Shown here piece by piece: positions 27,154-36,169 of a stretch of 36,169 nt of DNA (position 1 is its first letter; each line of letters begins with the position of its first letter). This stretch comes from Clostridiales bacterium (lineage in GTDB: Bacteria > Bacillota > Clostridia > Christensenellales > UBA1242). The position numbers were made by a program, and so were the translations under genes. The notes under the pieces are model-generated. The model had not been told where the DNA came from and ran no database searches. It saw nothing but the letters and a program-made list of their open reading frames with translations. The stretch covers positions 1 through 36,169 of the forward strand of contig CAKJZE010000050.1 in assembly GCA_918285425.1 (NCBI GenBank), in the 5' to 3' direction.

Positions 27154-27435
27154 ATGAAAGCATACGAAGTTTTATACATTATTGAAAACACAGTAAGTGA
27201 CGAAAAACGTGAAGAGATCGTTAATAAAGTCAAAGCTTTGGTTGAAAATAATGGTGGCAAAGCTGAGGAGCCTGAAAAATGGGGTCTTCGCAAGTTTGCG
27301 TATCCTATTGCATACAAAAACGACGGATACTATGTGCTTATGAATTTTGAAGCACCATTAAACGTTCCACAAATTTTAAACAGTCAATTGCTTATCATGG
27401 AAGGCGTTGTTCGCTTCATGGTATCAGCAAAATAA
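27154..27435 (+). CDS. rpsF: 30S ribosomal protein S6
   Basis: MKAYEVLYIIENTVSDEKREEIVNKVKALVENNGGK...KWGLRKFAYPI; AAGGAGG RBS. Confidence 0.97.
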   Translation: MKAYEVLYIIENTVSDEKREEIVNKVKALVENNGGKAEEPEKWGLRKFAYPIAYKNDGYYVLMNFEAPLNVPQILNSQLLIMEGVVRFMVSAK

Positions 27436-27454
27436 AGAAAGAGGGGTAAAACAA

Positions 27455-27877
27455 ATGAACAAAGTTATATTAGTGGGAAACTTGACAAAGGATCCTGAAC
27501 TTACAACAACAAACAGTGGCGTATCACTCTGCAAATTCACTCTTGCAGTGCAAAGAAGATATGCCGGCAGTGATGGAGAGCGCGAGGCTGATTTCCTTCC
27601 AATTATCGTTTGGAGAGGTCAGGCAGACAACTGCTATAAATATCTTAAAAAGGGAAGCAAATGCTCAATTTCTGGAAGCGTTCAAACAAGATCTTATGAC
27701 GCACCAGATGGCACAAGAAGATACATCACTGAAATCATCGCTGACGAAGTTGAATTTATCACAACAAAAAATAACAGCGGTGATGACGAAGCCGCTTTTG
27801 AAAAACCAGCAAGCGACAAAAAAGAAGATGTTGTGGCAAAGTTTGAACCTATTGATGACGACAATTTGCCATTCTAA
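27455..27877 (+). CDS. ssb: Single-stranded DNA-binding protein
   Basis: MNKVILVGNLTKDPELTTTNSGVSLCKFTLAVQRRY; acidic C-terminal tail DDDNLPF. Start ATG 27455 with GAGGGG RBS. Confidence 0.97.
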   Translation: MNKVILVGNLTKDPELTTTNSGVSLCKFTLAVQRRYAGSDGEREADFLPIIVWRGQADNCYKYLKKGSKCSISGSVQTRSYDAPDGTRRYITEIIADEVEFITTKNNSGDDEAAFEKPASDKKEDVVAKFEPIDDDNLPF

Positions 27878-27900
27878 TGCAAAATTAAAGGAGAATAATA

Positions 27901-28173
27901 ATGGTTAAAAAGCAAATTAAAAATAATGATGCTTATGACGATAAAAATCCTAAAAAGATAAAGAAAACACCAAAGAAAGTTTGTGCTTTCTGTGCAGATA
28001 AGATTGAAGTGATCGACTATAAAGACACTGCAAGACTTAAAAAATATATGACAGAAAAGGGAAAAATTATCCCACGCAGAACAACTGGTGTTTGTGCAAA
28101 GCATCAGAGAGAGCTTACAAACGCAATCAAAAAAGCACGTGTTATGGCTCTTCTTCCATACAAAAACAACTAA
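27901..28173 (+). CDS. rpsR: 30S ribosomal protein S18
   Basis: [60 protein letters not shown]. Confidence 0.97.
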   Translation: MVKKQIKNNDAYDDKNPKKIKKTPKKVCAFCADKIEVIDYKDTARLKKYMTEKGKIIPRRTTGVCAKHQRELTNAIKKARVMALLPYKNN

Positions 28174-28194
28174 TAGCTATGGAAATTATAGAAA

Positions 28195-28233
28195 ACAAAA
28201 ATGGTACGAAGTGTACCATTTTTTATTTTTATT
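28195..28233 (+). terminator. Terminator of the rpsF-ssb-rpsR operon
   Basis: AAAAATGGTACgaagTGTACCATTTTTTATTTTT. Confidence 0.8.
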
Positions 28234-28234
28234 T

Positions 28235-29539
28235 TTAATTAAAATTATTTACTTTTACATTGACTTCAATGTCTGTGCCAGATAAGTAAGACTCACCAGT
28301 TTTACTGTAATATTCCTTCCACTCGTATGGTTTTTGTCTGTATGCAAGATCCCCAATATTTAAAATATCAACACCATCTTTCTTTGCCTTTTCATAAGCC
28401 AAACGGACACAGCTTTCAACTCTTTCTTGAATTGCCTGCACAATGTTTGATTGCGAGCTTTCTGCTTGAAACTCATAAAGTGCAGGTGTTGGTTGACCTT
28501 GATTTAAAATCTCGTTTATTTTTACATCTTTAAAAGCCATATCAATAACAAGTATAGGTTTACCATCTATAAATTTTATATTATTTTTGGTTTCTTGTTG
28601 ACGAAACTTACAACCTATTGTTGCATCTTTTAAAAAGTCACCCTTAACATTTTGTACAACAAGCTCACCAGTATTTGGGGCTCGATTTGACAAAAATATT
28701 CCCAAAATCTCATCTTCCTTGTCATACTTATTCACATACTTACCGTTTTTAAAATAGTAAATATCATTATAATATTTGATTCTTCCATTTTGCTCTTTAG
28801 AACTCTCACCGCCTTGCTGATTGGAGCTTTCTTTTGACTCTTGACCATTTTGATTTCCGCCGCCTTGCTGTTGCGACTGCTGGCTTTCAAGTGTTTTGTC
28901 AGTACTTTGACCCAGCACTTCTTCCCCTTCATTTGAAATAAGTATTCCACTTGCCATACTGCTGCCTGAAATGGTTAAAGAGTTGTTCATAAACTCAACA
29001 ATTGGCATCATCAGTCCATTAAGTGAGCTTTCTTTATAGACAAACACTTTTTGAAGCCTTATTGCCTCATTGATTTCCAAATTCTGTGTTTTTTTAAGCA
29101 TATCTTTTGCACTTTCGGGTGCAATAAGCAACATAACCGCAGAGTTGAACTCTGTATTTCTGATAAAATAGTCTAATTCTTTTGTTAAGTTGCCATCAAG
29201 CAAAGAATTTCCAACAATGACGGTACTTACATGTGATAAAGCCGCCGTGTTGCCAATCTTATAGGCAATCTTTTGTATGCTCTCTGATATACTTTTGCCC
29301 TGTTCTGTGATAAAGCTTAAAACTGCTTTGCCACTGCCCTGCTCTGCCTTGGCCTGAGGCATGACAACTTGAAGTGTAACCTCATAATCTTCTTGGACTT
29401 TGTCAACCGCTATGGCAGTGACCAAAACCCTCATATTAAGTTTAGATTGATAGGAAAAGCTTTGCGGAAACAGTATTGAAATTGCAAGCAAAATGATTAA
29501 TATTGTATGTTTTTTTACAAATGCGACAATTTTTCTCAT
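28235..29539 (-). CDS. Ger(x)C-family spore germination protein
   Basis: VLVTAIAVDKVQEDYEVTLQVVMPQA, QGKSISESIQKI, SHVSTVIVGNSLL; third gene of a gerA-gerB-gerC order. Confidence 0.85.
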   Translation of the reverse strand: MRKIVAFVKKHTILIILLAISILFPQSFSYQSKLNMRVLVTAIAVDKVQEDYEVTLQVVMPQAKAEQGSGKAVLSFITEQGKSISESIQKIAYKIGNTAALSHVSTVIVGNSLLDGNLTKELDYFIRNTEFNSAVMLLIAPESAKDMLKKTQNLEINEAIRLQKVFVYKESSLNGLMMPIVEFMNNSLTISGSSMASGILISNEGEEVLGQSTDKTLESQQSQQQGGGNQNGQESKESSNQQGGESSKEQNGRIKYYNDIYYFKNGKYVNKYDKEDEILGIFLSNRAPNTGELVVQNVKGDFLKDATIGCKFRQQETKNNIKFIDGKPILVIDMAFKDVKINEILNQGQPTPALYEFQAESSQSNIVQAIQERVESCVRLAYEKAKKDGVDILNIGDLAYRQKPYEWKEYYSKTGESYLSGTDIEVNVKVNNFN

Positions 29540-30753
29540 TGTTTTTCTCCCTCACAAATTTGGTCGCAACTTTTATATACTTTTTTATCCTTAATAAAGT
29601 TTTTTATGTTTTTGCTTGAAATGCCAGTAAGCAACTTAAATTTCACAAGATTGTTTGAGAAAATTGCATTTTTTTCTTTTTTTCTTGCAACACATGCAAT
29701 GATGATAAAGAATATAGGCAGTCCGATCACTGTTATTGGGTGCACATATTTGACAATTGTGGAAACTTCACTGACCCCTTCACCAACTGTCTTAAATAAA
29801 AAGACGTCCAAAAGATAAACAGCCATCACAACTATGAAACTCATAAGCACACGATTCTTTATACCAAATACTTCGCTGAAACATTTTGTTGCAAGGCAAA
29901 GGTAAAGTCCAATACAAATAAATTGACCAAATTGATAAAACAGTATAAAAAACCAATCAATACGCCCAAGGTCAACGTTAAGCAAAGAAAATTGCGAAAT
30001 CATACTTATAAAATTTACCTTGTCTGCTGCAAGATTTTCGTAAAGTCCATAAAAAACCATATAGCCAAATGCCATAATAAGATTAACAGCCAGCACTGCA
30101 ATAATTATTGGCCAGCCCATTTTGCCATCGTCCTCTTTCACCCTGCCCATAAACATAAATATTATCACAAAGCCGCCAAACCAAAGGCAGAAGTCCCAAC
30201 ATGCGTCTATGATTTTTGGCACATCAAAATCTATAAAAGGAAGCACTCTTGACAAGTCTGTAGTTGATACACCAAGTCCAAAAAGCACAATAAAACTTGT
30301 AAGAAAAAGATATACAAATGGCTCACCAACCCTTCCAATAGCATTAAGGCCATAGATGCATACAAGTATGATTGCAACAATAATAAACAGTCCATAAAGT
30401 GGCCATGGCAGGTTGTCAAAAAGCACAGTAGAAAATGCGTCATGTATGGCTTCAAATGGAAGCAATGATTTTATAAAAAAGTAAGCTCCCAAGACAAACA
30501 CCACTACTTTTGCAATAAAAATTCCACATGTTTGCTTGCACAGCTCATAGCAGGTTTTGCTTTTGTTAATTTTATTTGCCAAAAGTGCAAGCGAAACAAA
30601 ACCAACATCAATTAAACCAAGTATCACAAACACAAGCCAACCATGTCTGCCAAGCTGTGCTGAAATTAAACTTGGAAGCCTTTGAGTTTTATTTGCAAGA
30701 GTTGTTATAATCACAAGAAAAAGCACTTGTCTTTTAGTCAGCTGTTTTTTCAT
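29536..30753 (-). CDS. GerB-like endospore germination permease
   Basis: Multi-TM protein, KKQLTKRQVLFLVIITTLANKTQRLPSLISAQLGRHGW; between gerA and gerC. Start MKKQLTK with GGGGAAG RBS. Confidence 0.88.
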   Translation of the reverse strand: MKKQLTKRQVLFLVIITTLANKTQRLPSLISAQLGRHGWLVFVILGLIDVGFVSLALLANKINKSKTCYELCKQTCGIFIAKVVVFVLGAYFFIKSLLPFEAIHDAFSTVLFDNLPWPLYGLFIIVAIILVCIYGLNAIGRVGEPFVYLFLTSFIVLFGLGVSTTDLSRVLPFIDFDVPKIIDACWDFCLWFGGFVIIFMFMGRVKEDDGKMGWPIIIAVLAVNLIMAFGYMVFYGLYENLAADKVNFISMISQFSLLNVDLGRIDWFFILFYQFGQFICIGLYLCLATKCFSEVFGIKNRVLMSFIVVMAVYLLDVFLFKTVGEGVSEVSTIVKYVHPITVIGLPIFFIIIACVARKKEKNAIFSNNLVKFKLLTGISSKNIKNFIKDKKVYKSCDQICEGEKQ

Positions 30754-32263
30754 TTTTCTTCCCCTTTTTAAGCGTCTTTTTTGCAGTTTCACTCTTGTTT
30801 TGCAGTTTTGTTTTGTAATGATGATTGAAAGGTTGTTGGCGCACGCTGTTCATTGTCTTATAACTTTTTGGACGATATATCATTGCCTTAATAGGCTGCT
30901 TAACAAAACCATCTTTTTGGTCAGTGGCAACATATGGCGCAAATGGGGCAAAGTATGGTGCACCATAGTTCTCAAGCGAAGCGAGATATGAAAACACCAT
31001 AAAAAATCCAACAAACAGTCCATAAAAACCTGCTATGCCACCGACTATTGTGAAAAGAGTGCGAAGCAAGCTTGCTTGACTGGACTGGTTTGGGATAATG
31101 TAAAGCGTGATGCCAGAAATTGCAACCACAACAATGCTTGGTGAAGAAATTATACCTGCCTGAACTGCAGTGTCGCCCAAAATAACAGCACCAATAATTG
31201 ACAATGCAGTGCCCAAAGGTTTTGGCATGCGTACGCTGGCTTCAGACAAAATTTCAAATAAGAAAATCACAAAAAGGACTTCAAGCATTGGTGGAAAGCT
31301 TATGTCTTCCACTGCATTGAGAAGATTAATAAGAAAATTTATGGGAAGAGCGCGGTATTGGTAGCTTTCAAGAGCCACATAAAGTCCCGGAAGCATCAAT
31401 GATAATATCATACCAACAAGGCGCAAAAATCTTACAAGAGTTGTACGCAGTGGGATATCATAATAATCCCCCGGCGACTGCATATCTTCAAAATACACAT
31501 AAGGTACAGTCAAAATGGTGGGTGAGCCATCAACAAATATTGCAATTCTACCCTCCAAAATTTTTGCCGCAACAACGTCAGGTTTTTCACTGCTGCCTAT
31601 TTTTTTGAAAAACTTTTCACCTTTTGGTGACAACATTTCTTCAATATAATAGCTGTCCAAAACTCCATCAATATCAAATTTGTTTAAACGAGTTTCAATC
31701 TGCCTTATCACTTTAGGATCTGCAACATCTGACAAATAAACTAAAGCGATTTTTGTTTGAGTTCTTCTGCCAATTTCTCGCCTTTTTACAGCAAGTGTTG
31801 TGGTCTTTAATCTGCGTCTTATAAGACCTAAATTGACCTCTATATTTTCAATAAATCCCTCACGCGGGCCACGCAGAGCACTTTCATTTGGTGGCTCGGT
31901 TATGGATCTTTTTGATTCACCATTTGCCTGCAGAGAAAGATATTCGGTTTGCCCTTCTACCGCAAGTAAAATTGCACCACCTAATATTGCCTTTGTTATC
32001 TGCTGATCAGTTTGCACTCTTTCAGCTTTAGCCATAGAAACCACACGTTTTTCAAGTGATGATAAAATATTGTCACCTATGTTTTTCTCTCTTTCAAACA
32101 GTGAGTTGATAACTCCACTTTCAATAAGTTTTTTGTCAACAAGACAAGATATAAAAAACAAATAAACTTTTTTGTGATCAAGTAAAAGAGTGCGACATTC
32201 AAGGTCACTGTTGTCGCAGAAAAGTCCATATATTTTCTTTTCAACCGCACTCTGTTTTTCCAT
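30734..32263 (-). CDS. GerA-family spore germination protein
   Basis: GPREGFIENIEVNLGLIRRRLKTTTL, GRRTQTKIALVYLSDVADPKVI, EGRIAIFVDGSPTILTVPYVYFEDMQSPGDYY. Confidence 0.95.
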   Translation of the reverse strand: MEKQSAVEKKIYGLFCDNSDLECRTLLLDHKKVYLFFISCLVDKKLIESGVINSLFEREKNIGDNILSSLEKRVVSMAKAERVQTDQQITKAILGGAILLAVEGQTEYLSLQANGESKRSITEPPNESALRGPREGFIENIEVNLGLIRRRLKTTTLAVKRREIGRRTQTKIALVYLSDVADPKVIRQIETRLNKFDIDGVLDSYYIEEMLSPKGEKFFKKIGSSEKPDVVAAKILEGRIAIFVDGSPTILTVPYVYFEDMQSPGDYYDIPLRTTLVRFLRLVGMILSLMLPGLYVALESYQYRALPINFLINLLNAVEDISFPPMLEVLFVIFLFEILSEASVRMPKPLGTALSIIGAVILGDTAVQAGIISSPSIVVVAISGITLYIIPNQSSQASLLRTLFTIVGGIAGFYGLFVGFFMVFSYLASLENYGAPYFAPFAPYVATDQKDGFVKQPIKAMIYRPKSYKTMNSVRQQPFNHHYKTKLQNKSETAKKTLKKGKKNEKTAD

Positions 32264-32325
32264 TGAAAATAGTGTGGAATTGATAAGATCTTTTTATTCA
32301 AAAAATAACTAGCTATATATTTTAT

Positions 32326-32931
32326 TTATTTTTTTTCATTATCATGTTTAACAATTTCTAAAAATGAAACTACTTCTTGTAAAGATGAAATGCAATTTTG
32401 AAACAGAAGTGATGATTTATCTACACCAAAATTTAAAATAGTGTTTGAAATTAAATTGTATGTTATTTGTGGATTATCAAATTTTTTTAATCTTATTATT
32501 AATCGTAGTTCTTTGCAATTTTTATTTGTGGTCGCACCAAAAATTCCAGTACCAAATCCCCCAATACCAGCACCTGTTGTTACATTATTTCCGTTCTCAT
32601 AAACTTCATAATTCAATATTTCATTAAAATTTACCAATAATATTGAACCTTTTAAATAATCAACAAAACATATTTTTTTATTTTCACTATCTACTATAAT
32701 TATTTTTTTACTTTCAATATTTTTATTGTAAGAAATATTGTCATTCAAATAAAATTTTTTTGAAGAAACAAATTCTGTTTTAATTTTTAATAAATCATTT
32801 ACTTGGTTGTTTACTAATGTTTGATTTTTTAATATTTTAGAAGCATTATAAAAATAAATTGCCAAAGCGATTAACAACACTCCAAGAAAAACTATTAAAA
32901 ATATCAATGGATATAAAAAAAGAAAAAACAT
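32326..32931 (-). CDS. Hypothetical membrane-anchored protein
   Basis: 201-aa ORF with N-terminal TM (FLFLYPLIFLIVFLGVLLIALAIYFY); 13 bp downstream of the next CDS. Confidence 0.7.
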   Translation of the reverse strand: MFFLFLYPLIFLIVFLGVLLIALAIYFYNASKILKNQTLVNNQVNDLLKIKTEFVSSKKFYLNDNISYNKNIESKKIIIVDSENKKICFVDYLKGSILLVNFNEILNYEVYENGNNVTTGAGIGGFGTGIFGATTNKNCKELRLIIRLKKFDNPQITYNLISNTILNFGVDKSSLLFQNCISSLQEVVSFLEIVKHDNEKK

Positions 32932-32944
32932 ATTTTATCAACTC

Positions 32945-33397
32945 CTACCATGCATAAATTTTTACTAATTTACATCTTACAGGCTCTGTACTTGGGTAAC
33001 TAAACAAATGAGCTTCAAACTGCCAAGTATCATTTGTAGCTAAATTATTTATATTTGCAAGTGCAGTGCCTAAATTATTACCATAACTATCGTAAATTGA
33101 AAATTCAACACTTGCATATGATAAATTTTTACCGCTCACATTTTTTGCAGTTCCTGTTACTACTGCCGAATATCCAAGATATTCACTGTAATCAACAGTA
33201 AGTGATAAATTTGTAACTTCTAATTTTGTATTTAAACCATTTGAATTTACTGAACTTTCACCACTCATCACGCAATCTACGGTGAAAAAAACTATTGCAA
33301 ACAAAACAATTGCCCCTATTATACTTAATATAATAGGAACTATTTTTTTATTTCGTTGCACGTTTTCAGTGTTTATATCAAGTTTTGTTTCTTCCAT
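32945..33397 (-). CDS. FxLYD-like domain membrane-anchored protein
   Basis: One TM then VVTGTAKNVSGKNLSYASVEFSIYDSYGNNLGTALANINNLATNDTWQFEA. The start MEETKLD has GGAGATC upstream; the track start lies inside the promoter. Confidence 0.75.
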   Translation of the reverse strand: MEETKLDINTENVQRNKKIVPIILSIIGAIVLFAIVFFTVDCVMSGESSVNSNGLNTKLEVTNLSLTVDYSEYLGYSAVVTGTAKNVSGKNLSYASVEFSIYDSYGNNLGTALANINNLATNDTWQFEAHLFSYPSTEPVRCKLVKIYAW

Positions 33398-33439
33398 ATT
33401 GATCTCCGATAGGATTATGTATAGTCTTATAATAACATA

Positions 33440-33483
33440 AATAGGATGACATGTCAACCAAAAGAATGACGTATCATCCTATT
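33440..33483. promoter_or_regulatory. Inverted-repeat operator between divergent genes
   Basis: AATAGGATGACATGTCA (33440-33456) / TGACGTATCATCCTATT (33467-33483), 15/17 complementary; overlaps the minus-strand -35 TTGACA. Confidence 0.75.
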
Positions 33484-33529
33484 TTTATGAAAATTTTGAC
33501 TAAACTTAATTTAGGAGTTTAGATTAAAT

Positions 33530-33775
33530 ATGAAAACAATTAATGATGTTGTAGTTAATAGATTAAATAAATATATGGGAGAAAAAGATATAACCCAATA
33601 CAAATTAGCTCAATTAAGTGGCATTCCTTTTTCAACAATAAAAAGCATAATGCAACGTAGAACTAAAGGTATATCATTAAAAACAATAATTATGCTAGCT
33701 GACGGATTGAAAATATCTCCTAGTGAATTTATAAACGATAGAGCATTTTGTGCTGAAAATCTAGAATTAGAATAA
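33530..33775 (+). CDS. XRE-family HTH regulator
   Basis: VNRLNKYMGEKDITQYKLAQLSGIPFSTIKSIMQRRTKGISLKTIIMLADGLKISPSEFI. Confidence 0.92.
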   Translation: MKTINDVVVNRLNKYMGEKDITQYKLAQLSGIPFSTIKSIMQRRTKGISLKTIIMLADGLKISPSEFINDRAFCAENLELE

Positions 33776-33791
33776 AAAACATTTTAAATAA

Positions 33792-33822
33792 AAAAACACC
33801 GAGAAATTCTCTCGGTGCTTTT
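33792..33822. terminator. Bidirectional terminator between convergent genes
   Basis: CACCGAGAaattcTCTCGGTG flanked by an A-tract and CTTTT. Confidence 0.75.
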
Positions 33823-33834
33823 CCCTTGTGTTTT

Positions 33835-34056
33835 CTAAACATTAAGAAGACGCCAAATAGACTTATTCATAATCATCATTACAAGGTCAACAAGCCAAAT
33901 GAGCCATCCACCAAAAATTCTGATGATTCCGGCAACATATTTGCCTTCTTGGAATCTTGTTACAATTCCACAGATCCATGCCGTTGGTGGAAGAATTACA
34001 AGTATTAAGCTTATAATCCAGTCAAGACCAAAATAGTCTGATTTTTTCTTTGCCAT
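33835..34056 (-). CDS. Small two-TM membrane protein
   Basis: 73 aa, WIISLILVILPPTAWICGIVTRFQEGKYVAGIIRIFGGWLIWLVDLVMMIM; GGAGG RBS. Confidence 0.75.
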   Translation of the reverse strand: MAKKKSDYFGLDWIISLILVILPPTAWICGIVTRFQEGKYVAGIIRIFGGWLIWLVDLVMMIMNKSIWRLLNV

Positions 34057-34152
34057 ATTTTTACCTCCATAATATTTCTATATTCAATGATACTCTCTTA
34101 TATACAAAAAATCTAACAAATTTAACAAAATTTTTAAAATTTTTGCAATTTT

Positions 34153-35541
34153 TTAACCTTGAATACCACCAACGGTTCTTGGGAATATTTCAACATCACG
34201 AATATTTGAAACTCCTGTAAGGTACATTATCATTCTTTCAAAACCAAGGCCATAACCACTGTGAATATTTGTTCCATATCTTCTTGTGTCAACATAGAAC
34301 TTATATTCTTCTTCATTAAGCCCAAGTTCTTTCATTCTTGCACAAAGTTTGTCAAGTCTCTCTTCACGCTGACTTCCACCAATAAGCTCTCCAATCCCTG
34401 GAACAAGAAGGTCAACGGCAGCAACTGTTTTGCCATCATCATTTTGACGCATATAAAATGCCTTGATATCTTTTGGATAGTTCTTCAAAAATACTGGTTT
34501 TTTAAATACTTCTTCAGTAAGGTATCTTTCATGCTCACTTTGAAGATCAATACCCCACTCGACTTTAAACTCAAACTTTTTGCCAGATTTCAGCAAAATG
34601 TCAATGGCATCAGTATAGTCAAGTCTTTCAAATTTATTGTTAATAATGTTGTTCAATCTTTCAATCAAGCCGGTGTCAACAAATTTGTTTAAAAACTCCA
34701 TTTCTGCACTGCACTCTTTCATAACATAAGAGATAACATATTTAACCATCTCTTCTTCGTTATCCATAAGTTCGTTGATGTCACAGAAACACATTTCTGG
34801 TTCCATCATCCAAAACTCTGCAGCGTGCCTTGAAGTGTTGCTGTTTTCAGCCCTGAATGTTGGCCCAAATGTATAAGTTTTTCCAAAAGCGTGAGTAAGT
34901 GGTTCTTCATTAAGTTGACCAGACACAGTCAACGCAACTTTTTTACCAAAAAAGTCTTGGCTGTAATCCACTTGTCCGTCTTTCTTTGGCAATTTGTCCA
35001 AATCAAGAGTTGTAACTTGGAACATTTCACCCGCACCCTCGCAGTCACTTGCAGTGATGATTGGAGTATGAACATACACAAAGTTTCTTTCATTAAAGAA
35101 TTTATGAATTGCAAAAGCCGCAACGCTTCTTATTCTGAACACTGCGTTAAACAAATTGCTTCTTGCACGTATTGATGGGATTGTTCGCAAAAACTCAACA
35201 GTGTGATGTTTCTTTTGCAGTGGATAGTCTGCGTCACTGCTTCCCAAAACTTTTATCTCTGTTGCATTTATTTCATATGGTTGTTGAGCCTGTGGTGTTA
35301 CAACAAGTTTTCCAGTCACAGCAAAACTTGCACCAACAAGCTGAGATGCAACTTCATCATAGTTTGCAACTTTATCACGTTCCAACACAATTTGCACACC
35401 TTTAAAATATCCATCGTTAAGATTGATAAATGCAATATTTTTGCTGTCACGAATGGTACGCGCCCAACCACAAACAGTTATTGTTTTACCATCATAATCT
35501 TTATACGACTTATCAAGATCTTTAATTTCAATGCGTTTCAT
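34153..35541 (-). CDS. asnS: Asparaginyl-tRNA synthetase
   Basis: Class II aaRS motifs: [56 protein letters not shown]. Confidence 0.96.
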   Translation of the reverse strand: MKRIEIKDLDKSYKDYDGKTITVCGWARTIRDSKNIAFINLNDGYFKGVQIVLERDKVANYDEVASQLVGASFAVTGKLVVTPQAQQPYEINATEIKVLGSSDADYPLQKKHHTVEFLRTIPSIRARSNLFNAVFRIRSVAAFAIHKFFNERNFVYVHTPIITASDCEGAGEMFQVTTLDLDKLPKKDGQVDYSQDFFGKKVALTVSGQLNEEPLTHAFGKTYTFGPTFRAENSNTSRHAAEFWMMEPEMCFCDINELMDNEEEMVKYVISYVMKECSAEMEFLNKFVDTGLIERLNNIINNKFERLDYTDAIDILLKSGKKFEFKVEWGIDLQSEHERYLTEEVFKKPVFLKNYPKDIKAFYMRQNDDGKTVAAVDLLVPGIGELIGGSQREERLDKLCARMKELGLNEEEYKFYVDTRRYGTNIHSGYGLGFERMIMYLTGVSNIRDVEIFPRTVGGIQG

Positions 35542-35603
35542 AATTTCATTTCCTTTTTAAAATAATAGTTTTTATAGTTTTTGTTACAATTTAAATATAT
35601 GTT

Positions 35604-36169
35604 TTATGGAGTAAGTCTATCTGGCCCACGGAACAGAAACTCTGCTTCTTTAAGTGATGCAACATTTAAAAGCAACATTGTCATGCGGTCAACACCAAGA
35701 CCAAATCCGCCATGTGGTGGACAACCGTATTTGAAGAACTCCAAATAAAATTGAACGTCCTTATCAAGTCCTTTCTCTTGTGCTTGCTGTTTAAGTATCT
35801 CATACCTGTGTTCACGTTGTGCACCAGTTGTAATTTCAATTCCCTTCCAAATAAGGTCATAACCTTGTGGCACACCATCTTTACGCAAGTGATAGAATGC
35901 CCTTTTATCTTTTGGAAAATCTGTTACAAACAAGAACTCACTGTCAAACATATCTTTTGCAAGTTTTTCACAAAGTCTTTCAGCTTCAGTTGTAAGGTCA
36001 TTTTTCTCGCTTTCCGCAATTGTATAGCCATATCTTTCTTCAATCTGTTTATATACATCTGCAAGTTTCATCTTTGGGAAAGGTAATTTAGGAACAACAA
36101 CTCCTGTTCCAAACACACGTTTAATATCTTCACCATACTGTTTATTAACTTGCTCAAGCATATATGTTA
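35604..36169 (-). CDS. Archaeal-type (non-discriminating-like) aspartyl-tRNA synthetase, C-terminal part, truncated by the window edge
   Basis: LFVTDFPKDKRAFYHLRKDG, GIEITTGAQREHRYEIL, GGFGLGVDRMTMLLLNVASLKEAEFLFRGPDRLTP. Frame open to the window edge. Confidence 0.88.
   Translation of the reverse strand, partial: TYMLEQVNKQYGEDIKRVFGTGVVVPKLPFPKMKLADVYKQIEERYGYTIAESEKNDLTTEAERLCEKLAKDMFDSEFLFVTDFPKDKRAFYHLRKDGVPQGYDLIWKGIEITTGAQREHRYEILKQQAQEKGLDKDVQFYLEFFKYGCPPHGGFGLGVDRMTMLLLNVASLKEAEFLFRGPDRLTP

Noticed and set aside
33494-33532. Leaderless promoter for the 33530 XRE gene (TTGACT-17-TTAGAT)
   Set aside because: The -10 is a poor match and a TAGGAG SD-like element exists upstream; too weak to claim.
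1-36169. CRISPR array, prophage or transposase
   Set aside because: No regularly spaced direct repeats, no cas, capsid, integrase or transposase-like proteins were recognised.

Overview
The window is a 36.2-kb low-GC, Firmicutes-like chromosomal segment, apparently from an endospore-former lineage (spoIIE and a gerA-gerB-gerC operon are present). Housekeeping genes recognised: divergent PRPP synthetase, spoIIE-tilS, a TtcA-like PP-loop enzyme, a MetRS-family protein, rubrerythrin, phosphohexomutase, NUDIX hydrolase, formate-THF ligase, SDR, P-type ATPase, rpsF-ssb-rpsR, asnS, and a partial archaeal-type AspRS at the right edge. There are two tRNAs (Arg-ACG and Thr-GGT) and a stretch of poorly characterised genes at about 7.2-11.6 kb. 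The best candidates for something undescribed are: (1) a promoter, 11-codon ORF, nested hairpin and intrinsic terminator in front of a MetRS-like gene whose KMSKS motif is degenerate; (2) a family of three structured intergenic repeats at 22.9-24.1 kb; (3) an ABC half-transporter with eroded ATPase motifs; (4) an 80-bp duplication of a tRNA-Arg 3' end plus its terminator; (5) two palindromic operator systems with cognate XRE regulators; and (6) several genes whose consensus promoters imply leaderless transcripts. All calls come from reading the sequence; no database search was run.
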